Assembly (NCBI GenBank): GCA_902363675.1
Contig: CABJAV010000001.1
Span: 372,001-436,000, forward strand
Reading direction: 5' to 3'
Source: Lachnospiraceae bacterium
GTDB lineage: Bacteria > Bacillota > Clostridia > Lachnospirales > Lachnospiraceae
Length of the DNA stretch: 64,000 nt
Position numbers and translations under genes: made by a program
Notes under the pieces: generated by a model
Seen by the model: the letters and a program-made list of their open reading frames with translations, nothing else
What the model was told of the DNA's origin: nothing
The model's database searches: none
Shown: piece after piece, positions 18,925 through 26,909 of the stretch
Position numbering within the stretch: the stretch's first letter is position 1
How the letters are laid out: each line of letters starts with the position of its first letter

Positions 18925-18954
18925 TTGACTTTCTAAAAGGCGCTGTATTATAAT
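18925..18954 (+). promoter_or_regulatory. Sigma-A promoter for purC-purF-purB
   Basis: TTGACT (18925-18930) and TATAAT (18949-18954) with an 18-bp spacer. The leader that follows carries a hairpin at about 18965-18990 (GTCAGAAAAG with CTTTTTGAC). I see neither a purine riboswitch core nor a clear PurR box. Confidence 0.75.
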
Positions 18955-19038
18955 TTTCTTAGTTGGTCAGAAAAGTAATTGCTTTTTGACTCTACTGAAA
19001 AATAAAATTCGAAAGCATAAGATGGAGGACAAGAGAAC

Positions 19039-19914
19039 ATGCAGGAATTTAAACCGTTTAAAGAAGGAAAAGTAAGAGAAGTATACGATAACGGAGACAG
19101 CCTGATTATTGTTGCAACCGATCGTATTTCAGCATTTGATAATATCTTGAAGAACAAGATCACAGACAAGGGCGCAATTCTTACGCAGATGTCCAAGTTT
19201 TGGTTTGATTTTACCAGGGATGTGGTTCCAAACCATATGCTTTCGGTTGATGTAAAAGATATGCCGGAATTTTTCCAGCAGGAGAAGTTTGATGGAAACA
19301 GCATGATGTGCAAGAAGTTAGAAATGCTTCCGATTGAATGCATCGTACGTGGTTACATCACAGGAAGTGGCTGGGCAAGTTATAAGGAGAATGGAACTGT
19401 TTGTGGAATTAAGCTTCCGGAAGGGCTGGTTGAGTCTGACAAGCTGCCTGAGCCGATTTATACACCTAGTACCAAAGCAGAATTAGGCGATCATGATGAG
19501 AATATCTCATTTGAGCAGTCCGTAGAAGTACTTGAAAAAATTTATCCTGGCAAGGGACGTGATTATGCAACACAGATTAAGGATTGCACAATTGCATTAT
19601 ATAAGAAATGTGCAGAGTATGCATTGAGCAAAGGCATCATCATTGCAGACACAAAGTTTGAGTTTGGTCTTGATGAGAATGGAAACGTAGTTCTGGGAGA
19701 TGAGATGCTGACTCCGGACAGCTCAAGATTCTGGCCATTAGAGGGATACAAAGCAGGTCAGGGACAGCCATCTTTTGATAAGCAGTATGTAAGAGACTGG
19801 CTGAAAGCAAATCCGGATAACGATTTCCTTCTTCCGGATGAAGTGGTTGTCAAGACAGTTGACAAGTACAAAGAGGCTTATGAGCTTTTGACAGGAACAC
19901 CTTTTACAAGATAA
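19039..19914 (+). CDS. purC: Phosphoribosylaminoimidazole-succinocarboxamide synthase
   Basis: The 291-residue ATP-dependent ligase joins aspartate to CAIR in purine synthesis. It opens KEGKVREVYD and has DRISAFD near residue 32, IECIVRGYITGSGW near residue 100, ADTKFEFG, and GDEMLTPDSSRFW followed by QPSFDKQYVRDWL. It is longer than the ~240-residue Bacillus form and resembles the longer class seen in yeast and many Clostridia. ATGGAGGAC precedes the ATG. It heads a three-gene purine cluster; purF starts 30 nt later. Confidence 0.96.
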   Translation: MQEFKPFKEGKVREVYDNGDSLIIVATDRISAFDNILKNKITDKGAILTQMSKFWFDFTRDVVPNHMLSVDVKDMPEFFQQEKFDGNSMMCKKLEMLPIECIVRGYITGSGWASYKENGTVCGIKLPEGLVESDKLPEPIYTPSTKAELGDHDENISFEQSVEVLEKIYPGKGRDYATQIKDCTIALYKKCAEYALSKGIIIADTKFEFGLDENGNVVLGDEMLTPDSSRFWPLEGYKAGQGQPSFDKQYVRDWLKANPDNDFLLPDEVVVKTVDKYKEAYELLTGTPFTR

Positions 19915-19944
19915 GAAAACACAGACTGGAATTTGGAGATAAGA

Positions 19945-21456
19945 ATGGATCAAGATATTCGTTTTGATAAAAACAGAGGATGTGCGGTAAATAATATGGC
20001 ATATGATGAGGATGCGCTGCATGAGGAGTGTGGAGTCTTCGGCATGTATGATTTTGATGGTACAGATGTAGCATCTACGATCTACTATGGATTATTTGCA
20101 TTACAGCACAGAGGACAGGAAAGTTGCGGTATTGCGGTTAGTGATACGAGCGGACCCAAGGGACAGATACAGTCCTACAAGGGAATGGGCCTTGTAAACG
20201 AGGTGTTCACACCAGAAGAATTAGAACGTATGAAAGGTGATATCGGTGTCGGTCATGTCCGTTATTCAACTGCCGGTGCATCGACAAGAGAGAACGCACA
20301 GCCGTTGGTATTAAATTATGTCAAGGGTACATTGGCACTTGCACACAATGGTAATCTGATCAATGCAAAGGAGCTGCGCCATGACTTGGAGTATACAGGT
20401 GCAATTTTTCAGACAACGATCGATTCTGAGGTAATTGCTTACCATATCGCAAGAGAGCGACTGAATTCTTCTTCTGCAGAAGAAGCTGTTCGCAGAGCAT
20501 GCCAGAAGCTTAAAGGTGCGTATGCCCTTGTGGTATCCAGCCCGAGAAAGCTGATCGGCGCAAGAGATCCATATGGATTCAAGCCGCTTTGCATCGGAAA
20601 GCGTGACAATGCTTATATTATCACATCGGAGACTTGTGCACTTGATACCATTGGTGCAGAGTATGTGCGTGATGTTTTACCGGGTGAGGTCGTTACAATC
20701 ACACCGGAAAAAGGTATCGAATCCGATATGACGATGGCACTTCCAAAAGGAAAAGAAGCGAGATGTATTTTTGAGTATATCTATTTCGCACGTCCGGACA
20801 GCCATATTGATGGCGTGAGTGTTTATGCCAGCCGTATTCTTGCAGGACGTTTTCTTGCACAGGATTCACCGGTAGAGGCAGATATTGTTACCGGTGTACC
20901 GGAATCCGGAAATGCTGCCGCACTCGGATATTCTTTAGAGTCCGGCATTCCATATGGTACTGCATTTGTCAAGAACAGTTATGTAGGACGTACTTTTATT
21001 AAGCCAAAGCAGAGCAGCCGTGAATCCAGTGTACAGGTAAAACTGAACGTGCTCAGAGAAGCTGTCGCAGGAAAACGTGTGGTCATGATTGATGATTCCA
21101 TCGTTCGCGGTACAACTTCTGACCGGATTGTCCGTATGCTTCGCGATGCAGGTGCTACGGAAGTACATGTAAGAATCAGTTCTCCGCCATTCTTATGGCC
21201 ATGTTATTTTGGAACCGATATTCCGGCCCGCGAGCAACTGATTGCATATAATCGTACAATTGAAGAGATTCGTCAAGTGATCGGTGCTGATTCGCTCGGA
21301 TATCTTGGTATTGACCGTCTCGATGAGATGGTGGGTGGTCTGTCAATCTGTCGCGGATGTTTTACCGGTGAATATCCAATGGAGCCACCAAAGGAAGATA
21401 TTCGTGGAGAATATTATGACAAAGAAATTGACCTTGAAAGAAAAATGGGAAGATAA
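19945..21456 (+). CDS. purF: Amidophosphoribosyltransferase
   Basis: PurF makes phosphoribosylamine from PRPP and glutamine, the committed step of purine synthesis. From ATG 19945 it is 503 residues. A 28-residue propeptide must be removed to free the nucleophile Cys29 (EECGVFGMYD), as in the Bacillus-type enzyme. The PRPP loop is VVMIDDSIVRGTT. Cysteines in the segments RCIFEYIYFARPDS and ICRGCFTG match the positions that hold the [4Fe-4S] cluster in that type, so the enzyme is probably oxygen sensitive. The upstream TTG 19933 is rejected because GGAG (19935-19938) serves the ATG at 19945. purB follows after 26 nt. Confidence 0.96.
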   Translation: MDQDIRFDKNRGCAVNNMAYDEDALHEECGVFGMYDFDGTDVASTIYYGLFALQHRGQESCGIAVSDTSGPKGQIQSYKGMGLVNEVFTPEELERMKGDIGVGHVRYSTAGASTRENAQPLVLNYVKGTLALAHNGNLINAKELRHDLEYTGAIFQTTIDSEVIAYHIARERLNSSSAEEAVRRACQKLKGAYALVVSSPRKLIGARDPYGFKPLCIGKRDNAYIITSETCALDTIGAEYVRDVLPGEVVTITPEKGIESDMTMALPKGKEARCIFEYIYFARPDSHIDGVSVYASRILAGRFLAQDSPVEADIVTGVPESGNAAALGYSLESGIPYGTAFVKNSYVGRTFIKPKQSSRESSVQVKLNVLREAVAGKRVVMIDDSIVRGTTSDRIVRMLRDAGATEVHVRISSPPFLWPCYFGTDIPAREQLIAYNRTIEEIRQVIGADSLGYLGIDRLDEMVGGLSICRGCFTGEYPMEPPKEDIRGEYYDKEIDLERKMGR

Positions 21457-21482
21457 TATCTCCCTGAAGGAGGATAATAATA

Positions 21483-22934
21483 GTGAGTACAGATAGATAT
21501 ACAAGTCCGCTTTCTGAGCGTTATGCCAGCAAGGAGATGCAGTACATTTTTTCTCAGGACATGAAGTTTACAACATGGAGAAAATTATGGATTGCATTGG
21601 CTGAGACAGAGATGGAACTTGGTCTTTCCGAGAATGGAAAGCCGGTTATCACCCAGGAGCAGATTGATGAATTAAAGGCACATGTCAGTGACATCAATTA
21701 TGATGTGGCAGTGGAGAGAGAAAAACTAGTTCGTCATGATGTTATGAGCCATGTGTATGCATATGGTCAGCAGTGTCCGAAAGCAGCAGGAATCATTCAT
21801 CTTGGAGCAACTTCCTGTTATGTCGGAGATAATACAGATATTATTATTATGAATGAGGCATTGAAACTCGTTCACAAAAAGCTGGTAAGTGTGATCGCAG
21901 AGCTTGCAAATTTTGCAAACAAGTACAAAGATCAGCCGACACTGGCATTTACCCACTTCCAGCCGGCACAGCCAACAACGGTTGGTAAGCGTGCAACACT
22001 GTGGTTACAGGAGTTCATGATGGATCTTGAGGATCTTGAGTATGTACAGAGTACATTAAAGCTTCTTGGATCTAAAGGAACAACTGGTACACAGGCAAGT
22101 TTCTTAGAACTTTTTAACGGGGATCAGGAGACAATCGACAAGATTGATCCAATGATCGCAGAGAAGATGGGATTTAAGGCATGCTATCCGGTATCCGGAC
22201 AGACCTATTCCAGAAAAGTGGACACCAGAGTTTTGAATATTCTTGCAGGTATTGCCGCAAGTGCACACAAGATGTCAAATGATATTCGTCTCCTGCAGCA
22301 CCTGAAAGAAGTCGAGGAGCCATTCGAAAAGAATCAGATCGGATCTTCCGCAATGGCATATAAGCGTAATCCTATGAGAAGTGAACGTATCGCATCATTA
22401 TCCCGTTATGTTATGGTCGATGCACTGAATCCGGCAATTACTTCTGCAACCCAGTGGTTCGAGCGTACACTTGATGATTCTGCGAACAAGCGTCTTTCCG
22501 TTCCGGAAGGATTTCTTGCAATCGATGGAATTTTGGATCTGTGCTTAAATGTTGTAGATGGACTGGTTGTATATCCGAAAGTAATCTACAAGCATTTTAT
22601 GGCAGAGATTCCATTTATGGCAACGGAGAATATCATGATGGATGCCGTAAAAGAAGGTGGAAACCGTCAGGAACTTCATGAGAAGATTCGTCAGCTTTCT
22701 ATGGAAGCAGGCAAGACGGTAAAGGAAGAAGGCAAAGAGAACAATCTGGTTGACCTTATTGCTGCAGATCCTGCATTTGGACTTACCAAAGAGCAGATTG
22801 AAGCAAACTTAAAGCCTGAGCTTTATGTGGGACGCGCACCTCGTCAGGTGGAAGTATTCCTGCGGGATGTGGTTAATCCGGTGCTGGATGCAAATAAGTC
22901 TGAGCTTGGCGTAAAAGCGGAGATTAATGTTTAA
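21483..22934 (+). CDS. purB: Adenylosuccinate lyase
   Basis: The 483-residue enzyme removes fumarate from SAICAR and from adenylosuccinate. It starts at GTG 21483, 8 nt after AGGAGG. The superfamily signature loop is visible as GSSAMAYKRNPM near residue 290, with the flexible serine loop; TSCYVGDNTD and THFQPAQPTTVGKR supply other active-site residues. It belongs to the longer, eukaryote-like subclass (about 475-485 residues) rather than the 430-residue Bacillus form. It ends the purine cluster; a strong terminator follows 17 nt later. Confidence 0.96.
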   Translation: MSTDRYTSPLSERYASKEMQYIFSQDMKFTTWRKLWIALAETEMELGLSENGKPVITQEQIDELKAHVSDINYDVAVEREKLVRHDVMSHVYAYGQQCPKAAGIIHLGATSCYVGDNTDIIIMNEALKLVHKKLVSVIAELANFANKYKDQPTLAFTHFQPAQPTTVGKRATLWLQEFMMDLEDLEYVQSTLKLLGSKGTTGTQASFLELFNGDQETIDKIDPMIAEKMGFKACYPVSGQTYSRKVDTRVLNILAGIAASAHKMSNDIRLLQHLKEVEEPFEKNQIGSSAMAYKRNPMRSERIASLSRYVMVDALNPAITSATQWFERTLDDSANKRLSVPEGFLAIDGILDLCLNVVDGLVVYPKVIYKHFMAEIPFMATENIMMDAVKEGGNRQELHEKIRQLSMEAGKTVKEEGKENNLVDLIAADPAFGLTKEQIEANLKPELYVGRAPRQVEVFLRDVVNPVLDANKSELGVKAEINV

Positions 22935-22951
22935 TATGTAAAGTGACAAAG

Positions 22952-22995
22952 CTGCGTATGTGCTGATGTAAAAGTTGGCGATACGCAGTTTTTTT
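22952..22995 (+). terminator. Intrinsic terminator after purB
   Basis: CTGCGTAT (22952-22959) pairs with ATACGCAG (22981-22988), followed by seven T. Confidence 0.85.
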
Positions 22996-23009
22996 GTATA
23001 TTTCACTTA

Positions 23010-23461
23010 CCCCGGCCCATACCACATTTCTCTGCTACGGTTTTAGACAAAATTGCAGAAGTTGTGAATGCTTTTCCCTGTCTCAAATTTCGTGTCCGGC
23101 TCGCGTTTCGACACCGGCCCGTGTATGTCCGTCTCTCACAGATACGCTCAGCATTTTTAGTTCGTCTAAGAGGTGGTATTCGCAAATTTTAATGTGCTCG
23201 CTCTCCATTGTGTCGCCCATCGTAGTACTACATTATTAATAAGTAGAACGAGGGCGCAAATGCGACCCGCGAGCACCGTATTGTTCATACCGCCTCTAAG
23301 ACGAACACAAAATACTTCGGACGTCATCTGTGAGAGACGGACATACACGGGCCGGTGTCGAAACTTGAACGGACAGGAATCATCAAAGAGACAGGGAAAG
23401 GGTTGCTACAACTTCGCAATTGTGGCTAACTAGTAGCAGGGAAATGTGGTATGGGCCGGGG
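23010..23461. repeat. 452-bp near-palindromic long inverted repeat
   Basis: Two arms of about 220 bp face each other around an AT-rich centre (TTATTAATAA near 23236). The outermost 21 bases are perfect inverse copies (23010-23030 and 23441-23461, beginning CCCCGGCCCATACCACATTT). An inner block of 39 bases is also perfect (23105-23143 and 23326-23364). Between these blocks the arms are diverged but alignable, with small indels. The element is GC-richer than its flanks, lies between the purB terminator and the eno leader, and is the only stretch over 300 bp here without a gene. It has no transposase or convincing gene. Flanks do not show an obvious target-site duplication. It could be a MITE-like foldback element, a relic of an inverted duplication, or a structured RNA gene. 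Confidence 0.85.
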
Positions 23462-23553
23462 CTTTGAAAATGTAAAAAAATGGCGCATCGAAAAACTTTT
23501 GCATAAGATACGCGCTTTCTATCCATAATAAACAAAAAAGAAAGGCGGTTCTT

Positions 23554-24810
23554 ATGGCACTTACAATTAAAATTATTGACATACACGCAAGACAAATTTT
23601 AGATTCCAGAGGAAATCCTACGGTCGAAGCGGAAGTCACTGCACAGACAGAGACGACAGGAAGAAAGAGTGTAGGCAGGGAATCTGTTCCGTCAGGAGCG
23701 AGTACCGGACAATTTGAGGCTATCGAGTTAAGAGATGGTGTTGAAGCATATTTTGGTCTGGGGGTTGAGAAGGTTGTATCGCATATCAATGAGCGTATTC
23801 GGCAGGAACTGATGGGCATGAATGTGCTCGATCAGATCGCCATCGATCGCAAACTTGTAGAACTGGATGGAACGGACAATAAGGGAAATCTGGGAGCAAA
23901 TGCGCTGCTGGCAGTTTCGCTTGCCTGCGCCAGATGTGCGGCTACAGCTCTGGATATACCGCTGTACCGTTATCTTGGTGGCACGAATGCAAAGAGATGG
24001 CCAATGCCGATGATGAACGTGATCAACGGTGGTGCACATGCAAAAAATTCACTGGATTTTCAGGAGTTTATGATTGTTCCGGTGGGTGCCGATGATTTTG
24101 CACAGGCACTCCGGATGGGAGCAGAAGTCTATCATTTCTTAAGACAGATTCTTCACGAGGATGGTCTGCTTACGGCTGTGGGAGACGAAGGCGGATTTGC
24201 GCCGGATTTTGCGGATGCAAAAGAAGTCTTTGCATATTTATCCCGCGCAGTGGAAAAAGCCGGCTATCAGGTGGGTGCCGATGTGGCGTTTGCGATGGAT
24301 GCAGCAACTTCGGAATTGTATCATGAGGAAGACGGTATGTACCATTTTCAGGATGGCATCCGCAGCGCAGAGGAATTGATTTCTCTGTATGAGGATCTGA
24401 TTCAGAATTATCCACTTATCTCGATTGAGGATGGACTTGATGAGGATGACTGGGAAGGATGGCAGAAAATGACCACGCGACTGGGAAAGGATGCGATGCT
24501 TGTAGGGGATGATCTGTTTGTTACAAATGTCAAGCGCATTCACTGCGGGATTGATCTTGCGGTGGCAAACGCGGTATTGATCAAAGTAAATCAGATTGGA
24601 ACATTAACGGAGGCGATGGACGCAATTGAACTTGCACAGAAAAGTGGTTACAAAGCCATTATTTCACATCGTTCCGGTGAGACAGAAGATACTTTTATCG
24701 CGGATCTGGCAGTGGCAGTCAATGCCGGATGGATCAAAACAGGAGCTCCTTGCCGTGGAGAGCGCACAGCAAAATATAATCAGCTCCTGCGAATTGGAGA
24801 AAATTTGTAA
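23554..24810 (+). CDS. eno: Enolase
   Basis: The 418-residue enzyme dehydrates 2-phosphoglycerate to phosphoenolpyruvate. All key residues can be seen: the VPSGASTG loop, His in GGAHAKN, Glu in [18 protein letters not shown], the metal ligands in [20 protein letters not shown] and [10 protein letters not shown], the base in [10 protein letters not shown], and [10 protein letters not shown] and [14 protein letters not shown]. It is slightly shorter than usual (about 430) and has an altered early loop ([17 protein letters not shown]). Codon use is not optimised, in contrast to gap, pgk and tpiA, so it may be a secondary copy or simply less expressed. AAAGGCGG precedes the ATG. It stands alone after the inverted repeat. 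Confidence 0.93.
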   Translation: MALTIKIIDIHARQILDSRGNPTVEAEVTAQTETTGRKSVGRESVPSGASTGQFEAIELRDGVEAYFGLGVEKVVSHINERIRQELMGMNVLDQIAIDRKLVELDGTDNKGNLGANALLAVSLACARCAATALDIPLYRYLGGTNAKRWPMPMMNVINGGAHAKNSLDFQEFMIVPVGADDFAQALRMGAEVYHFLRQILHEDGLLTAVGDEGGFAPDFADAKEVFAYLSRAVEKAGYQVGADVAFAMDAATSELYHEEDGMYHFQDGIRSAEELISLYEDLIQNYPLISIEDGLDEDDWEGWQKMTTRLGKDAMLVGDDLFVTNVKRIHCGIDLAVANAVLIKVNQIGTLTEAMDAIELAQKSGYKAIISHRSGETEDTFIADLAVAVNAGWIKTGAPCRGERTAKYNQLLRIGENL

Positions 24811-24872
24811 ATTTACGTATAAAATAGGGGAAAAAGAAACGAAAAATGCAATCGTGAGTGTAATGAGTATGA

Positions 24873-24920
24873 TCGCGGCAAAGGCAGAATGATTTTTGCT
24901 ATTGCCGCGGTTTATTTTAT
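24873..24920 (+). terminator. Intrinsic terminator after eno
   Basis: TCGCGGCAA pairs with TTGCCGCGG (24903-24911), followed by the T-rich TTTATTTTATT. Confidence 0.75.
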
Positions 24921-24973
24921 TCTCGATACATAAAGCAATAAAAACATCCAGAAAATAAAGCGTAATAAAAATG

Positions 24974-24987
24974 TTACATGCATGTAA
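24974..24987. promoter_or_regulatory. Perfect 14-bp palindrome, possible operator
   Basis: TTACATGCATGTAA is its own reverse complement. It is flanked by two direct copies of AATGTTAC (24970 and 24991) 21 bp apart, two helical turns. It lies 115 bp before the secreted-protein gene. Binding by a dimeric regulator is inference. Confidence 0.35.
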
Positions 24988-25101
24988 AAAAATGTTACGA
25001 AACAAAGAAGATTCTTAGGAATTCCTTAAACATGTTGTTTCCTGAATTATTTTGTGATAGAACTTAGCTAGAAAAAATAATTCCAAAAGGAGAAATTTAA
25101 A

Positions 25102-25902
25102 ATGAAAAAATTTCTAACAATGATGTGTGCAGTTTTGGCATTTAGCTTTATTTTTTGCACAAGTGGAACAGTGACGGAGGCAAAGACGGCGGCTTATACC
25201 AGTACAATTACAAAGGATTACCGTATCAACTGGTCGAATGGAACAAAAAAGATTTATTTGAACAAAAAGGGCAATAAGCTTTATTGTAAGAATCTTAAAA
25301 CTGGAAAGACACAGTTATTGAAAAAACTGAAAATAGAAGCAGACAGTGATCAGAGCTATATGATTTCATATGTATATGGAAATAATATATATCTTAGCAG
25401 TATTCGCGGAGCAGGGGATGGAGATACTTATACTTACAACATGAAGACAAAGACCTATAAGTGCCTGAAAAAGAACTTTATTATTCAAAGTACTTATGGA
25501 AAATATGTGACAGCTTCCTACTATATGCCGACAGATATTACACCATATGCATCCTATGTATATGAAATTACTTCAAATGGTGTAAAGAAAGTTACCAGAC
25601 TTGCAAAAAATACAACATGTGCAATGTTTATAAATAATAATATATATTATACATCTTATCCACAGTCTGAAAATACTGAAGGATCAGAAATGTATACGGT
25701 CAAAGTATATAAATGCAAGAAAGATGGCACAAATAAAAAATGCATTTTTACAAGAAAATTAGATGATAAAAACAGTTATGTATTAGTACAGACGATTACG
25801 GAAAATACGATTCATTTTGTTGAAACAACAGAGGAAGGTAAATCTACAGAATTTGTGTATGATTGTGCAACACATACAATTGAAAAATCTACTGAAAAAT
25901 AA
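25102..25902 (+). CDS. Secreted protein of unknown function
   Basis: The 266-residue product has a clear N-terminal signal peptide: MKK, a hydrophobic stretch to about residue 22, and a likely signal peptidase I site after TVTEA. The mature part is rich in Lys, Tyr and Thr, with short repeated beta-strand-like units such as KLYCKNLKTGKTQ, TYTYNMKTKTYKC and VYKCKKDGTNKKC. These recall the blades of secreted beta-propeller proteins (DUF5050-like), but I cannot assign a family. A cysteine in the signal (FIFC) does not form a good lipobox. AAAGGAG precedes the ATG. It is flanked by terminators on both sides, so it is a single-gene unit. Confidence 0.8.
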   Translation: MKKFLTMMCAVLAFSFIFCTSGTVTEAKTAAYTSTITKDYRINWSNGTKKIYLNKKGNKLYCKNLKTGKTQLLKKLKIEADSDQSYMISYVYGNNIYLSSIRGAGDGDTYTYNMKTKTYKCLKKNFIIQSTYGKYVTASYYMPTDITPYASYVYEITSNGVKKVTRLAKNTTCAMFINNNIYYTSYPQSENTEGSEMYTVKVYKCKKDGTNKKCIFTRKLDDKNSYVLVQTITENTIHFVETTEEGKSTEFVYDCATHTIEKSTEK

Positions 25903-25910
25903 AAAGAATG

Positions 25911-25951
25911 GGAAGGGTCACATGCAATATGCATGTGGCTCTTTTTTTTTT
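25911..25951 (+). terminator. Intrinsic terminator after the secreted protein
   Basis: GGGTCACATGC (25915-25925) pairs with GCATGTGGCTC (25931-25941) using G-U pairs, followed by ten T. Confidence 0.92.
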
Positions 25952-26016
25952 GAACAAAAATGGTACAATAAGAGTAGTCAAATAAAAGTTCACAACAGAG
26001 AAAGAAGGAACAAGGT

Positions 26017-26880
26017 ATGTGGATTTTGTATGCATTTGGCTCTGCCATGTTTGCAGGACTTACGTCTATACTTGCAAAATGCGGGATTCGAAAAACAGAT
26101 TCAAACGTAGCAACGGCTATTCGTACCGTGATTGTACTGATTTTTTCCTGGATCATGGTGTTTGTGGTCGGGGCGCAGAGTGGAATAAGAGATGTTTCCA
26201 TGACCACATGGATTTTTCTTTTTCTGTCCGGTGCAGCAACAGGTGCATCCTGGCTTTGTTATTTTAAGGCATTGCAGATCGGGGATGTGAATAAAGTTGT
26301 TCCGATTGATAAGTCAAGCACGATTCTGACGATCGTATTGGCATTTTTGTTTTTAAAAGAGGAAATCAGTATTCCAAAACTCATCTGTGTGGTACTGATT
26401 GGTATTGGTACTTATCTGATGATCACCAAAAAAGAAACAGGCGGAGAGAAGAAGAGTGGAAAAAGCTGGCTTTTTTATGCGGTATTATCTGCAGTGTTTG
26501 CCAGTCTGACATCGATTCTCGGAAAAGTTGGAATTGAGGGGGTAAATTCCAATCTTGGCACGGCAGTTCGTACGATTGTTGTTCTGATTATGGCGTGGAT
26601 TGTTGTATTTGTTACGGGAAAACAGAATACAATAAAAGAGATTGATAAGAAAGAACTTGGATTTATCTGTTTATCGGGGCTGGCAACAGGAGGTTCCTGG
26701 CTTTGTTACTATAAAGCATTGCAGGACGGGCTTGCCAGTGTGGTCGTACCGATTGATAAATTGAGTATTGTAGTGACCATCGTATTTTCCTATATCGTGT
26801 TCCATGAAAAGCTCAGCCGCAAGGCATTGTTTGGATTGGTGCTGATCATAGGGGGAACACTGTGGATGGTATTCATATAA
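26017..26880 (+). CDS. DMT-superfamily (EamA) transporter
   Basis: The 287-residue protein has ten hydrophobic segments arranged as two homologous EamA halves (about residues 1-138 and 150-287). The internal repeat is easy to see: FAGLTSILAKCGI with FASLTSILGKVGI, and GASWLCYFKALQIGDVNKVVPIDK with GGSWLCYYKALQDGLASVVVPIDK. Proteins of this type export amino acids, metabolites or drugs; the substrate here is unknown. A weak GAAGGAAC site precedes the ATG. The next gene starts 29 nt later on the same strand, so the two may share a transcript. Confidence 0.9.
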   Translation: MWILYAFGSAMFAGLTSILAKCGIRKTDSNVATAIRTVIVLIFSWIMVFVVGAQSGIRDVSMTTWIFLFLSGAATGASWLCYFKALQIGDVNKVVPIDKSSTILTIVLAFLFLKEEISIPKLICVVLIGIGTYLMITKKETGGEKKSGKSWLFYAVLSAVFASLTSILGKVGIEGVNSNLGTAVRTIVVLIMAWIVVFVTGKQNTIKEIDKKELGFICLSGLATGGSWLCYYKALQDGLASVVVPIDKLSIVVTIVFSYIVFHEKLSRKALFGLVLIIGGTLWMVFI

Positions 26881-26909
26881 AATATATAGGATAGGAAAGG
26901 GGAAGGCTT

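Noticed and set aside
18835..19038. Purine riboswitch before purC
   Set aside because: No conserved three-way junction sequence can be found; only a simple hairpin in a short leader.
23003..23433. Short open frames on both strands inside the inverted repeat as genes
   Set aside because: They mirror each other because of the repeat, lack ribosome sites and end inside repeat arms; treated as by-products.
23010..23461. CRISPR array or IS element at the inverted repeat
   Set aside because: There are no tandem direct repeats with spacers and no transposase.
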